This document shows positions 37,789 through 47,449 of a stretch of DNA of 64,000 nucleotides, piece by piece. The notes beneath the pieces were generated by a model. The model did not search any database, was not told where the DNA came from, and saw nothing but the letters and a program-made list of their open reading frames with translations. Every line of letters starts with the position of its first letter. Positions within the stretch are counted from its first letter, which is position 1. A program made the position numbers and the translations under genes. Source of the stretch: Mycolicibacterium frederiksbergense (GTDB lineage: Bacteria > Actinomycetota > Actinomycetes > Mycobacteriales > Mycobacteriaceae); assembly GCF_012223425.1 (NCBI RefSeq), contig NZ_CP038799.1, forward strand, positions 1,612,001-1,676,000. The letters run 5' to 3'.

Positions 37789-38646
37789 TCAGCGCTTGCG
37801 GGTGACGGGGACTTCTTCCTGACGTGACCCGCCCAGCCCGCTGAGCAGCGACACGATCACCCCGATGATCACCATGCCGCCGCCGACGGTCAGGGTGAGG
37901 TTCAGCCACATGTGCATGCTGTTGACCGCGTGGGCGACCATCACATCGGCGATGGCGTGGATGTTGCCGGTGGTCCGGTTCAGCGCATCGTCGACATGGC
38001 CGCGGCCGATCTCGATACCGGCCCAGCCGGCCGCACCGACCAGCAGTGCCGAAACCCCCAGCGCGGCAAACATTCTGCCGCGCTTGCGGGACGCCGTGAG
38101 GGTCAGCAGGGCGAACACGACGGCAAGTACGGCCACCCCGACACTGACCCACGGGCCCCACAGCGCGACGGGGCGCAACTGGCCCGGCCGCAGACCGCCG
38201 GATTCGTTCTCGGTCACCGGAACCTGCAGGCTCGTCGGCACCTGGACGCCGAACCCGTCCAGCGTCTGCCGGATGGAACTGTCGGCCAGCATCGGCGACA
38301 GGTCCACCACCCACTGGCCCTGCGCGTCATTGGTGAACAGCCAGCGATGCGCCACCCGGTTGACGGCGGCGAACTGCCCCGGGAAGACCGGGCTGGCGGT
38401 GTAGGAGTTGGCGGCCGCGCCCAGCAGGGTGGCCTGCACACCCGAGGCTCCGGTGGCACTGGACACCTGGGCGGTCAGCTCGGCGGCCATCGGCTGCTGC
38501 AGGGCCGGACTCCTGGCCGCGCCGGCCGCCAGGTCCGAGTACCCGTCCACGCTGACGATATTGTGCTGCGTCCACAGCGCGGGCACGCTGACGGCCAGCA
38601 GCGCCGTGGTCACCACCCAGAGCAGGAGCGCCAGCAGCGAACGCAT
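37789..38646 (-). CDS. Conserved membrane protein with large extracytoplasmic domain
   Basis: A 285-aa protein with an N-terminal segment (LLALLLWVVTTALLAVSVPALW), an extracytoplasmic region of about 130 residues, and three closely spaced C-terminal membrane segments (WVSVGVAVLAVVFALLTL, MFAALGVSALLVGAAGWAGI and LTLTVGGGMVIIGVIVSLLSG). I recognise no family or catalytic motif. It is convergent with the wax ester synthase. Its start lies 25 nt from a ppk2 fragment, which suggests that it once followed ppk2 directly on the same strand. Confidence 0.8.
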   Translation of the reverse strand: MRSLLALLLWVVTTALLAVSVPALWTQHNIVSVDGYSDLAAGAARSPALQQPMAAELTAQVSSATGASGVQATLLGAAANSYTASPVFPGQFAAVNRVAHRWLFTNDAQGQWVVDLSPMLADSSIRQTLDGFGVQVPTSLQVPVTENESGGLRPGQLRPVALWGPWVSVGVAVLAVVFALLTLTASRKRGRMFAALGVSALLVGAAGWAGIEIGRGHVDDALNRTTGNIHAIADVMVAHAVNSMHMWLNLTLTVGGGMVIIGVIVSLLSGLGGSRQEEVPVTRKR

Positions 38647-38670
38647 GGCACCCCTCTCTGTGTCAGTCCA

Positions 38671-38728
38671 TCGCCTCGTGGTCCGTGTGTCGTAGTCGAA
38701 CTTACTCAGCACGGGGCGCATCGTGTTG
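38671..38728 (-). pseudogene. Remnant of a ppk2 3' end (direct repeat of 40752-40810)
   Basis: About 58 bp match the 3' part of the intact ppk2 gene at 40752-40810, same orientation, with one 1-nt gap and about eight mismatches. Read on the minus strand it still gives MRPVLSKFDYD beside MRHVLSKFDYDNK in the intact enzyme, then loses frame. No longer coding. It marks the left edge of the islet that runs to the intact ppk2. Confidence 0.8.
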
Positions 38729-38802
38729 TCGGCCGCGCCGACGCCACAAAATTGGTGCTCGGATCGCAGAACTCGTCGCAGGAGACCGAAGGTCGCACCA
38801 TA

Positions 38803-39312
38803 GTGCTCCAACAGTTCGCCACTCAGCTTCAGGAAGCAGGCGTATCCCCGCAGGGAGCAGCTTCGGCGGTCAACCAGGTTCAGAACGGCGCGTCGCCCAG
38901 CCAGGTGATCAGAGACGCCACGTCGGGTCTTGCCACACAGGCCAGCGCGCTCGGTGAAGGCGCCAAGGCCCACGCCGGTGCGATGCCGAGCGGCACGCAT
39001 TGGGGCAATGCCCCGGTGTGGTCACACGCCGATGTCGAGGCGCTGAAGGGCTTCGGATCGAAGCTGGGAGCAGCGGGCACCGCGGTGGATTTCGCGCTCA
39101 CCAGTGTCGATATGGTCAACGGCAGTCCGGCCGGAGAGGAACTGGCCCAGTTCGGCGGCCGCACGCTTGGCACAATCGGTGGCGGCTGGGCAGCAGGAGC
39201 GGCCTGGGGCACATTCGTTGGACCTCAAGGAACCCTTGTCGTAGGTTTCCTCGGAGCAATCGCGGGCGGAGTTGGGGGAGAGAAAGTAGTGAACTGGATG
39301 ATGGGCAAATAA
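38803..39312 (+). CDS. Glycine-zipper C-terminal module, possible membrane-active effector
   Basis: A 169-aa protein; family not recognised. The N-terminal half is helical and polar (VLQQFATQLQEAGVSPQGA) and a central GTHWGNAPVWSHADVEALKG precedes a hydrophobic, glycine-rich C-terminus (LGTIGGGWAAGAAWGTFV; VVGFLGAIAGGVGGEKVV) with repeated G-x3-G spacing. Such glycine zippers occur at the C-terminus of some exported membrane-acting toxins. The GTG at 38803 has GAAGG 10 nt upstream; a GTG at 38755 is an alternative start. No export signal is visible, so this may be an orphan C-terminal domain. The next gene starts 4 nt later. Confidence 0.6.
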   Translation: MLQQFATQLQEAGVSPQGAASAVNQVQNGASPSQVIRDATSGLATQASALGEGAKAHAGAMPSGTHWGNAPVWSHADVEALKGFGSKLGAAGTAVDFALTSVDMVNGSPAGEELAQFGGRTLGTIGGGWAAGAAWGTFVGPQGTLVVGFLGAIAGGVGGEKVVNWMMGK

Positions 39313-39316
39313 GGCT

Positions 39317-40009
39317 ATGTCGGATGTATTCATGGTCATGTTCGTCGCCGTAGTCGCAGCAGCCGTGATCCAGCAGTTTTTCGAGCATTCTCGAAGTTCC
39401 CAGCGACGCGTGTACTGGAGTTGCACCTGCGCAGCTGCCGTCTTTGGGTCGCTCGCTGTGTATCCCGATTGGCAAAAAGGCCTTGTAATGGTTCTGTTTG
39501 CGTTCGGCGCGATGACCGTGATCGCCTACGCCTACACGCCCTACATCAAGATCGGCGGCAAGATTCGCTCCTTGGCGGTGCAGACACCCGATCCAGAAGA
39601 CGATTCCCCGGGATCTGCTACCACCCAACATGATCCGGCACCTGACGCATACAGCGGCATGCTGACCGCCGCAAAGATGTGGTGGATACTCGTGCCGCTC
39701 ATGCTCATATCCGCGATAAACACCTACGCCTTTGTGACCGGCGAGGGCGAATGGTGGGTCGCAGTAATCGGAGTTACGTTCCTGGTATTCCTTGCCGTCG
39801 CAGCCGGTGTGGGCGATGCCAGCTGGGGATATCCGATCGCGCGCGGCCAACGGATCCAATTCATGATTCTGGCGGTCGTTACGCTCGGAGCATTCACCGT
39901 CGTGTACCTCGCCGCCTACGGGTTGGCCAAGCGCCGGCCGTTCCGATCGAAACACTCATTGGATTACCGCGCGCATCCCGACCTTCGCGACAAGGATCCA
40001 GGGCTATGA
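39317..40009 (+). CDS. Polytopic membrane protein (putative immunity partner)
   Basis: A 230-aa protein with about six hydrophobic segments (2-22, 33-50, 55-77, 121-140, 146-168 and 180-204) and a hydrophilic loop around 80-118. No family recognised. Three ATA codons fall within 13 codons near 39690, and hand-counted lines of the gene are 55-58% G+C, below the neighbours. The tight spacing with the glycine-zipper gene and its membrane topology fit an immunity protein for a membrane-disrupting effector, which is inference. It overlaps the lipoprotein gene by 4 nt (ATGA). Confidence 0.7.
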   Translation: MSDVFMVMFVAVVAAAVIQQFFEHSRSSQRRVYWSCTCAAAVFGSLAVYPDWQKGLVMVLFAFGAMTVIAYAYTPYIKIGGKIRSLAVQTPDPEDDSPGSATTQHDPAPDAYSGMLTAAKMWWILVPLMLISAINTYAFVTGEGEWWVAVIGVTFLVFLAVAAGVGDASWGYPIARGQRIQFMILAVVTLGAFTVVYLAAYGLAKRRPFRSKHSLDYRAHPDLRDKDPGL

Positions 40010-40698
40010 CCCGCCGACTCGTTGCACTTTCCGTCGCCTTGGTGGTGGTGACGTGCGGTTGTGCACCCACCATCGAGGGCAATCCACGGGCGGCGGAGGA
40101 CGCACCGGCGACCACGTCGGCACAGCCGGGCGCCACCTGGATCGCATCGGTGTTGCCGGACATCACCGAACTCTCGCAGGTCTTCAACACTTCTGCCGAC
40201 GACATCGATCCCCTTGTCGGCGATGCGTCAGACCTGCGCGACACGCTGATCGGAAGTGCGGTGACCGATGACCAGTGCATCAGTGCAATAGCACCGTTGG
40301 AACGGCGCACCTTCGATCGTGCGCCGGTGAACGACGTCGCTTACGCGACACTGCCGGATGCCACATTCGGCGCCGTGGCGCTGCCCTCTGCACCAAGAGC
40401 CCGGTACCTGTTCGACTCCCTCGTCGAGCAGTGGCGGGCATGTGACGGCCATGCTGTCGTCCGCGAGAGCGGGAAACACTCCCACGTCGAGGCAATTGGT
40501 TCCGTCGATGCGAAGCCTGACTTCGTCTCCGCGGTCGTCGTCATGACCACGGAATCGACAGGAATGCGGACGCAGACCGCCCGCGGTCTCGGGGTGGCCG
40601 AGAACTGCATCATCGACGTCGAACTGCGAACGCCCATCTCAGCTCTCGCTGTCGCACTCACGCAACTGATGATGGCCAAAGTACCTGCACTGCAATAA
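40006..40698 (+). CDS. PknH_C-like sensor-domain lipoprotein
   Basis: A 230-aa exported lipoprotein: signal MTRRLVALSVALVVVTCGCA with a lipobox-like TCGC (Cys near 19). The mature part matches the PknH extracellular-domain fold shared by many mycobacterial lipoproteins: ELSQVFNTSADDID, then DDQCISAIAPLE, EQWRACDGHAV and GVAENCIIDVELR. Three of the usual four disulfide-forming Cys are present; the last is Leu/Arg here, so one disulfide should be missing. Function of these lipoproteins is unknown. It is the last gene of the three-gene islet and ends 6 nt from the ppk2 stop. Confidence 0.75.
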   Translation: MTRRLVALSVALVVVTCGCAPTIEGNPRAAEDAPATTSAQPGATWIASVLPDITELSQVFNTSADDIDPLVGDASDLRDTLIGSAVTDDQCISAIAPLERRTFDRAPVNDVAYATLPDATFGAVALPSAPRARYLFDSLVEQWRACDGHAVVRESGKHSHVEAIGSVDAKPDFVSAVVVMTTESTGMRTQTARGLGVAENCIIDVELRTPISALAVALTQLMMAKVPALQ

Positions 40699-40704
40699 GG
40701 GTCC

Positions 40705-41562
40705 TCAGTCCGAAAGCGCGCGTCCCACGATCATCGGATCGGGCTGGCCGATCACCTCGTAGTCCTTGTTGTCGTAGTCGAACTTGCTCAGCACATGGCG
40801 CATCGCGTTGATCCGGGCGCGTTTCTTGTCGTTGCTTTTCACGACGGTCCACGGCGCGGTCTCGGTATCGGTCCAGGCGAACATGTCTTCCTTGGCCGCC
40901 GTGTAGTCGTCCCACTTGTCCAGCGATGCCAGGTCGGTGGGCGAAAGTTTCCACTGCCGGACCGGGTCGACCTGACGGATGGTGAAACGGGTGCGCTGTT
41001 CGTTCTGGGTCACCGAGAACCACAGCTTGGTGAGGCTGATGCCGTCGTTGACCAGCATCTGCTCGAACAGCGGCGCCTGCCGGATGAACTCGGCGTGCTG
41101 CTTGGGTGTGCAGTAGCCCATCACCCGTTCGACGCCGGCCCGGTTGTACCAGGACCGGTCGAACAACACGATCTCCCCGGCGGCGGGCAGGTGCTCCACA
41201 TACCGCTGGAAGTACCACTGGGTGCGTTCCTTCTCGGTCGGCTTCTCCAGGGCGACCACCCGCGCCCCGCGCGGGTTGAGATGCTCCATGAACCGCTTGA
41301 TGGTGCCGCCCTTGCCCGCGGCGTCACGTCCCTCGAACACGATGACGTGCCGTAGGCCGTTGGCCTGGCTCCACTTCTGCAACTTGAGCAGTTCGATCTG
41401 CAGCAGGCGCTTCTGCTCCTCGTACTCGATGCGCTTCATGCGCTCGCCGTACGGGTAGTTCTCCCGCCAGGTGTCGACGACGTCGCCGCCGGGCATCAAC
41501 AGCAGTTCGGGATCGTCGTCGTCATCGTCACGGACGGCGTAGCCGGAGAGGTCCAGGGTCAC
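40705..41562 (-). CDS. ppk2: Polyphosphate kinase 2 (PPK2, Rv3232c-like)
   Basis: A 285-aa PPK2 that makes nucleoside triphosphates from diphosphates and polyphosphate (GTP favoured in M. tuberculosis). Walker A is FEGRDAAGKGGTI, Walker B is IVLFDRSWYNRAG, and the lid RTRFTIRQVDPVRQWKLSP is complete. The N-terminus is acidic (RDDDDDDPELLL). GTG start at 41562. About 60 bp of its 3' end are repeated, decayed, at 38671-38728. A second PPK2 of another branch lies at 15363-16235. Confidence 0.94.
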   Translation of the reverse strand: MTLDLSGYAVRDDDDDDPELLLMPGGDVVDTWRENYPYGERMKRIEYEEQKRLLQIELLKLQKWSQANGLRHVIVFEGRDAAGKGGTIKRFMEHLNPRGARVVALEKPTEKERTQWYFQRYVEHLPAAGEIVLFDRSWYNRAGVERVMGYCTPKQHAEFIRQAPLFEQMLVNDGISLTKLWFSVTQNEQRTRFTIRQVDPVRQWKLSPTDLASLDKWDDYTAAKEDMFAWTDTETAPWTVVKSNDKKRARINAMRHVLSKFDYDNKDYEVIGQPDPMIVGRALSD

Positions 41563-41622
41563 CGGGCGAAGCTATCCACCCGGACGTACGAGACGGTGAC
41601 GTCCGGGTGAACAGCAGGTGGT

Positions 41623-43134
41623 CTACTTCGCTTCGCGCCTGGGTCGCGACAGCGCCATCTTGGTCATCATCTTGTTCATCCGGGCCAGCGCCTTGAGCGA
41701 GTTGTTGTAGTAGTTGCCACCGGCGCCGACGCTCAGCCGCGGCACCACCACGGTCTCCTGCCGGCAATACTTGCGCACGCCGTCGACGCCGCCGAAGCGC
41801 GCACCGATCCCGGAGGTCTTCCAGCCGCCCATCGGGGCGGTGGTGCACATCAGGTTGGAGATCACGTCGTTGACGTTGACGGCACCGCAATCCAGCTGCA
41901 GCGCAATGTCCTTGGCGCGCTCGATGTCCTTGGAGAACACCGCCGCACTCAGCCCGTACGGGCTGTCGTTGGCCAGCCGCACGGCCTCACCGACGGAGGA
42001 CACCTTCATGATCGGCAGCGTGGGACCGAAGGTCTCCTCGGTCATACACGCCATCGAGTGGTCGACGTCGACGAGGACCGTGGGCGGGTAGAAGCTGCCC
42101 GCTCCCTCGGAACGCTTGCCGCCGGTCAGCGCCTTGGCGCCCTTGGCCAGGGCATCGTCGACGTGCCTGGCGGTGATGGCCACCTGGGACTCGTCGATCA
42201 GGGCGCCGAAGTCGTAGCCCTCCCCCGAACCCACCTTCAGGTTCTGCACGGCGTTGACCACCGCGGCGACGAACTGGTCGTAGACCTGTTCCATCACGTA
42301 GACCCGCTCGACGGACACACAGGTCTGGCCCGCGTTGAACATCGCACCCCACACCGCGGCATTCGCGGCAAGCTCCACATCGGCGTCGTCGAGCACGATC
42401 ATCGGGTCCTTGCCGCCCAACTCGAGACTGACCGGGGTGAGCCGGCGCGCGGCACGCTCCATCACCTTCACGCCGGTCGCCGACGATCCGGTGAACTGGA
42501 TGTAATCGGAGTTGTCGATGACGGCCTCGGACACCTCACGCGCGCCCTGGGCCAGCGCCAGTACCTCGGGGGCGCCGGAATCCAGCCAGCCGCGGAGCAG
42601 CACCTCGGCGGTCAGCGGGGTGCGCTCGGACGGTTTGAGCAGCACCGCGGCGCCGGCGGCCAGCGCGCCGATGGCGTCCATCATCGCGTTGGCGACGGGA
42701 TAGTTCCACGGCGCGATGATCCCGACGACCGCACGCGGCCGGTAGTGCACGGCGATCTTCTTGATGGACAGGAACGGCAGCGGGGCGGGGCGGCTGTCCG
42801 GTGCCATCGCCTTCTCGACCGTCTTGATGTAGTACGACAGGATCATGATCAGCAGCGGCACCTCTTGGGCCGCGTCGGTGGCCGACTTGCCGGTTTCGGC
42901 GATCAGCAACCGCTCGATCTCGTCACGGTGGTCGCCCAGCCAGACGGCGTAGCGGGCGAGCACCTTGGCGCGGCCCTTGGCGCCGCGGGCTTCCCATCCG
43001 CGCTGCGCCTCGCGCAGCCCGGCGGCGATCTGTGGAACATCGGCGGGGTTGGTCCAGCGCACCTCGCCGGCCACCGCGCCGGTGGCGGGGTTGAGGATGG
43101 TCGACACGTCGGAACGGTCTGCTGTGGCAGTCAT
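41623..43134 (-). CDS. Aldehyde dehydrogenase family protein (succinate-semialdehyde dehydrogenase-like)
   Basis: A 503-aa NAD(P)-dependent aldehyde dehydrogenase. FTGSSATGVKV is the cofactor turn, SLELGGKDPMIV carries the general-base Glu, and FNAGQTCVSVERVYV the catalytic Cys. PWNYPVANAMMDAIGALAAG is family-typical. The C-terminal extension (YYNNSLKALARMNKMM) is found in a mycobacterial subgroup. The real aldehyde substrate is unknown. It lies 60 nt upstream of ppk2 on the same strand. Confidence 0.9.
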   Translation of the reverse strand: MTATADRSDVSTILNPATGAVAGEVRWTNPADVPQIAAGLREAQRGWEARGAKGRAKVLARYAVWLGDHRDEIERLLIAETGKSATDAAQEVPLLIMILSYYIKTVEKAMAPDSRPAPLPFLSIKKIAVHYRPRAVVGIIAPWNYPVANAMMDAIGALAAGAAVLLKPSERTPLTAEVLLRGWLDSGAPEVLALAQGAREVSEAVIDNSDYIQFTGSSATGVKVMERAARRLTPVSLELGGKDPMIVLDDADVELAANAAVWGAMFNAGQTCVSVERVYVMEQVYDQFVAAVVNAVQNLKVGSGEGYDFGALIDESQVAITARHVDDALAKGAKALTGGKRSEGAGSFYPPTVLVDVDHSMACMTEETFGPTLPIMKVSSVGEAVRLANDSPYGLSAAVFSKDIERAKDIALQLDCGAVNVNDVISNLMCTTAPMGGWKTSGIGARFGGVDGVRKYCRQETVVVPRLSVGAGGNYYNNSLKALARMNKMMTKMALSRPRREAK

Positions 43135-43187
43135 GGAGCCATGTTAAACCGGGGCTGTGACGTAGCTCGCACCGGGGTTGACACCTG

Positions 43188-43700
43188 TCAAGTCGGGGCC
43201 AGCGTGCCCTTGAGGTATGCGGCCTGCCCGAGGTGCTGTGCGCTGTCGTCGACGATGCTGACCAGCCGCACGCTCGCCGTCACCGGCGGATCCCAGTTGT
43301 CGTCGACGATGCGGTTCAACTCGGCGTCGTCGATCGACGCGATGTACTCCAACGTCACCTTGTGCACCGCGCGGTAGTAGCCGGCAAGCAGGTCCGCCGG
43401 GGCACGCACCTTGGCCACCTCATCCGGGGTGTGCCCGTACCCCATGTCATTGCCCGGCAGGTCCAGCCCGAAGCGTTCCCGCCACCCGTCCCGGATCCAC
43501 ACCTGCTCGGTGCCCGCGATATCGGCCAGCTGGATATCGTGCTGCCGGGCGCTGTGCCAGATCAGCCAGGCAACACTGTTCGCACCGGCCACCGGCTGCC
43601 ACCACGACACCTCGTCGGACAGCCCATCGGTCAGCTCGTCGACATGCTCGACGAGTCTGGTGAAGGAGTCCCGAAGCAGTTCTCTGGCTGCATCACTCAT
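43188..43700 (-). CDS. DinB family protein (DUF664/mycothiol transferase-like)
   Basis: A 170-aa four-helix DinB-like protein. SVAWLIWHSARQHDIQLADI holds the first metal His, and SIVDDSAQHLGQAAYLKGTL the second His region, as in mycothiol-dependent transferases and DUF664 proteins. Such proteins bind a divalent metal and often use mycothiol in mycobacteria. No substrate can be assigned. ATG at 43700 chosen because it starts just before the first helix; the frame extends upstream into a shadow of the lipoprotein gene. Confidence 0.85.
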   Translation of the reverse strand: MSDAARELLRDSFTRLVEHVDELTDGLSDEVSWWQPVAGANSVAWLIWHSARQHDIQLADIAGTEQVWIRDGWRERFGLDLPGNDMGYGHTPDEVAKVRAPADLLAGYYRAVHKVTLEYIASIDDAELNRIVDDNWDPPVTASVRLVSIVDDSAQHLGQAAYLKGTLAPT

Positions 43701-43714
43701 ATTCGCCAACGTAC

Positions 43715-44725
43715 TCACTGCGCGGCGAGCAGGTACTCGACATCGTCGGTGACGGTGCCGCGACAGCCGGCGCTGAAGGTCGCCACTCTCTCGCCAGACA
43801 CCGTGCGCACCGGCGCCGCGGTCCCGCCGGGCTTGAGCGTCTCGACGATCTCGGCGACACCGACACCCCCGGAGACGCACGGCTCGCTCACCCCCGCCGA
43901 GCGGCGGCCGAACCCGTTGCCGTCGAACTGCAGCACCGAGAAGTCTTCGGGCGCTTCGCTGTTCACCGATACGGTGACACATCTGGGCTCGGCCCGCAGG
44001 CAATGCGTGGCGACTTCGTGGTTGGCTACCTGCTCGGCACCCGGGCGGCCCCGCGGCGTGCGCGTCAACGTGTACGCGCCGGTGAAGCCCGCCGCCGCGG
44101 AGGCGACCCGAGCCGGCTGGTCCGCCGGATCCGGCACCGGAACGCCACCGAGGGAGTCGTCGGCCTTGGTCATGATCGGCCGGTGCACCTCGATGAACGG
44201 GCAATCACCGGCGCCCACCAGCGTCACGGTCGGCGTCAGCGCGCCCTTGGCATCCACCGCGATATCCCAGATCGACCACGCCGGCGCACTGTAGGTCACC
44301 CCGTCGGCACCGGTGCAGGACGGCCCGGTGTCCACGGTCCAGACCATCGACCAGTGCCCTTGGGCGTAGTCGGCAACGCGCACCGCGGCCAGCGGGGTTT
44401 CGGGTTTCGCCGGATCGGGGATGCCGCCACCGGTGGCGACGCACCCGTCGTCCCCACACGCGGTGCGAAACGCCCAACCGTTCTTCTCGCGCCGCAGATC
44501 GTCGACGGCCACACCGTTGCGGGTGCCGGAGCCGGTCCACTCGATCACATAGAGGCCGTCCAGCGGGACCGGCGGCGCGGCCACCGGCACCGGACTGCTC
44601 GTCGTCTCCGCGGCAGGTGGCGCAGTCGGCGCGGCCGCGTCGTCGTCCTGGGCGGGTGCGCACCCCGCGAACACCATCACCGTGGACATGGCCGCCATCA
44701 ACGCCGATCGCTTCACGCAGCCCAT
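43715..44725 (-). CDS. Lipoprotein of unknown function
   Basis: A 336-aa exported protein. MGCVKRSALMAAMSTVMVF is a signal with lipobox FAGC (Cys near 22); a Pro/Ala/Thr-rich linker to about residue 55 precedes a folded domain with eight or more cysteines (for example TACGDDGCVATG and SAGCRGTVTDD). Two regions, beginning DGLYVIEWTGSGTRNGVAVD and FTGAYTLTRTPRG, look like an internally repeated beta module resembling the extracellular parts of some mycobacterial Ser/Thr kinases, but I cannot name the family. GTG at 44716 is an alternative start. Confidence 0.72.
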   Translation of the reverse strand: MGCVKRSALMAAMSTVMVFAGCAPAQDDDAAAPTAPPAAETTSSPVPVAAPPVPLDGLYVIEWTGSGTRNGVAVDDLRREKNGWAFRTACGDDGCVATGGGIPDPAKPETPLAAVRVADYAQGHWSMVWTVDTGPSCTGADGVTYSAPAWSIWDIAVDAKGALTPTVTLVGAGDCPFIEVHRPIMTKADDSLGGVPVPDPADQPARVASAAAGFTGAYTLTRTPRGRPGAEQVANHEVATHCLRAEPRCVTVSVNSEAPEDFSVLQFDGNGFGRRSAGVSEPCVSGGVGVAEIVETLKPGGTAAPVRTVSGERVATFSAGCRGTVTDDVEYLLAAQ

Positions 44726-44749
44726 CCAATCACGATTAGGACGATCGTT

Positions 44750-45139
44750 CTAGTGTGCCGGCGCCGCCCCGTGGAACACCGCCTCCACGTTGTTGCCGTC
44801 CGGGTCCCGGACGAACGCCCCGAAGTAGCCCGGGTGATACTCGGGCCACAGCCGCGGGGCGTGCAGCGACTCCGCACCCAGTTCCAGGGCCGCGTCGTAG
44901 AACGCCTGTACCGCGTCGGTGTCCGCGGCGTGGAACGCGAAATGCGTCTCACGGTTCGGGCCGGCCGCCTCGCCGGCGCTCATATCTGCGATCCAGAAGT
45001 CCGGTTTGCCGTCGACGCCGTAGCCGATGGCGACCGGGAAATCCATCTGCCGGGTGAACCCCAGTACGCCGAGGACCTTGTCGTAGAAGGCCTTCGACTT
45101 CTCCCAATCCGCACAGTTGATTCCGAAGTGATCTATCAC
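44750..45139 (-). CDS. VOC (glyoxalase/bleomycin resistance) family protein
   Basis: A 129-aa vicinal-oxygen-chelate fold protein with the two beta-alpha-beta-beta modules beginning IDHFGINCADWEKSKAFYD and THFAFHAADTDAVQAFYD; RDPDGNNVEAVFHG supplies a conserved Glu. Metal ligands His/Glu are in place, so it may be a lyase or dioxygenase-like enzyme, but the substrate is unknown. The GTG at 45139 is chosen because TACGGT sits 6 nt upstream; an ATG at 45154 is possible. Divergent from the amidohydrolase gene. Confidence 0.82.
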   Translation of the reverse strand: MIDHFGINCADWEKSKAFYDKVLGVLGFTRQMDFPVAIGYGVDGKPDFWIADMSAGEAAGPNRETHFAFHAADTDAVQAFYDAALELGAESLHAPRLWPEYHPGYFGAFVRDPDGNNVEAVFHGAAPAH

Positions 45140-45145
45140 ACCGTG

Positions 45146-45155
45146 ACCGTACATT
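45146..45155. promoter_or_regulatory. Overlapping divergent -10 hexamers between VOC and amidohydrolase genes
   Basis: TACATT (45150-45155, plus strand) ends 6 nt before the ATG at 45162; TACGGT (45151-45146, minus strand) ends 6 nt before the GTG at 45139. Only 22 nt separate the start codons, so the two polymerases would compete for the same place. Confidence 0.45.
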
Positions 45156-45161
45156 CGGGGT

Positions 45162-46894
<1,733 letters not shown>

Positions 46895-46898
<4 letters not shown>

Positions 46899-47449
46899 GC
46901 CGCGTCGCACCGCTCACGCCCCCGTGGAGCGAGGAGGACACCGCCGGCATCACCAGCTGGGGCCATCCCGACCGCACCTACGAACCGTTGCTGCTGGTGC
47001 GGGTGCTGCAGCGCCATCCGACGCTGGCGGCCAGGCTGCGCACGCTCGGAGAGGCGCTGTACGTCGACGCGTTGCTGCCGCCACGGGTGCGCACCATTGC
47101 GATCCTGCGGATCTGCGCGCTGGTCGGTTGCGGGTACGAGTGGGGCGGCCAGGCGGCGTTCTGGGGCCCGATTGCCGGGGTGTCCGACGCCGAGTGCGAC
47201 GCATTGGTCACCGGGGCGGCCGTCGAATGGTCGTCGGATGAGCGGGTGCTGATCGCCGCCGTCGACGAGCTCGAAGGGTCCGGTTCGTGGTCGACGGCAA
47301 CCTGGAACGCGTTGGGCGACAGCCTCTCCGACGAACAACGCCTCGAGCTGCTGATCGCGGTGGGCTGGTACCGGACCATCTGCACCCTGTGCAACGGGCT
47401 GGATCTACCCGTCGAGGGCTGGATGCGGCCCTGGCCGTCAGCCGGCTGA
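46895..47449 (+). CDS. Carboxymuconolactone decarboxylase family protein
   Basis: A 184-aa AhpD-like helical protein. PRVRTIAILRICALVGCGYEW is the CMD core; it has CALVGC in place of the usual CxxC, so peroxidase activity is doubtful. It starts at a GTG inside the end of the amidohydrolase and may act on the same compound. Its 3' end overlaps the convergent SDR by 12 bp. Confidence 0.82.

Noticed and set aside
37912..38802. N-terminal extension of the glycine-zipper protein
   Set aside because: This stretch is antisense to the membrane protein gene and the ppk2 remnant; only sequence after about 38755 looks coding.
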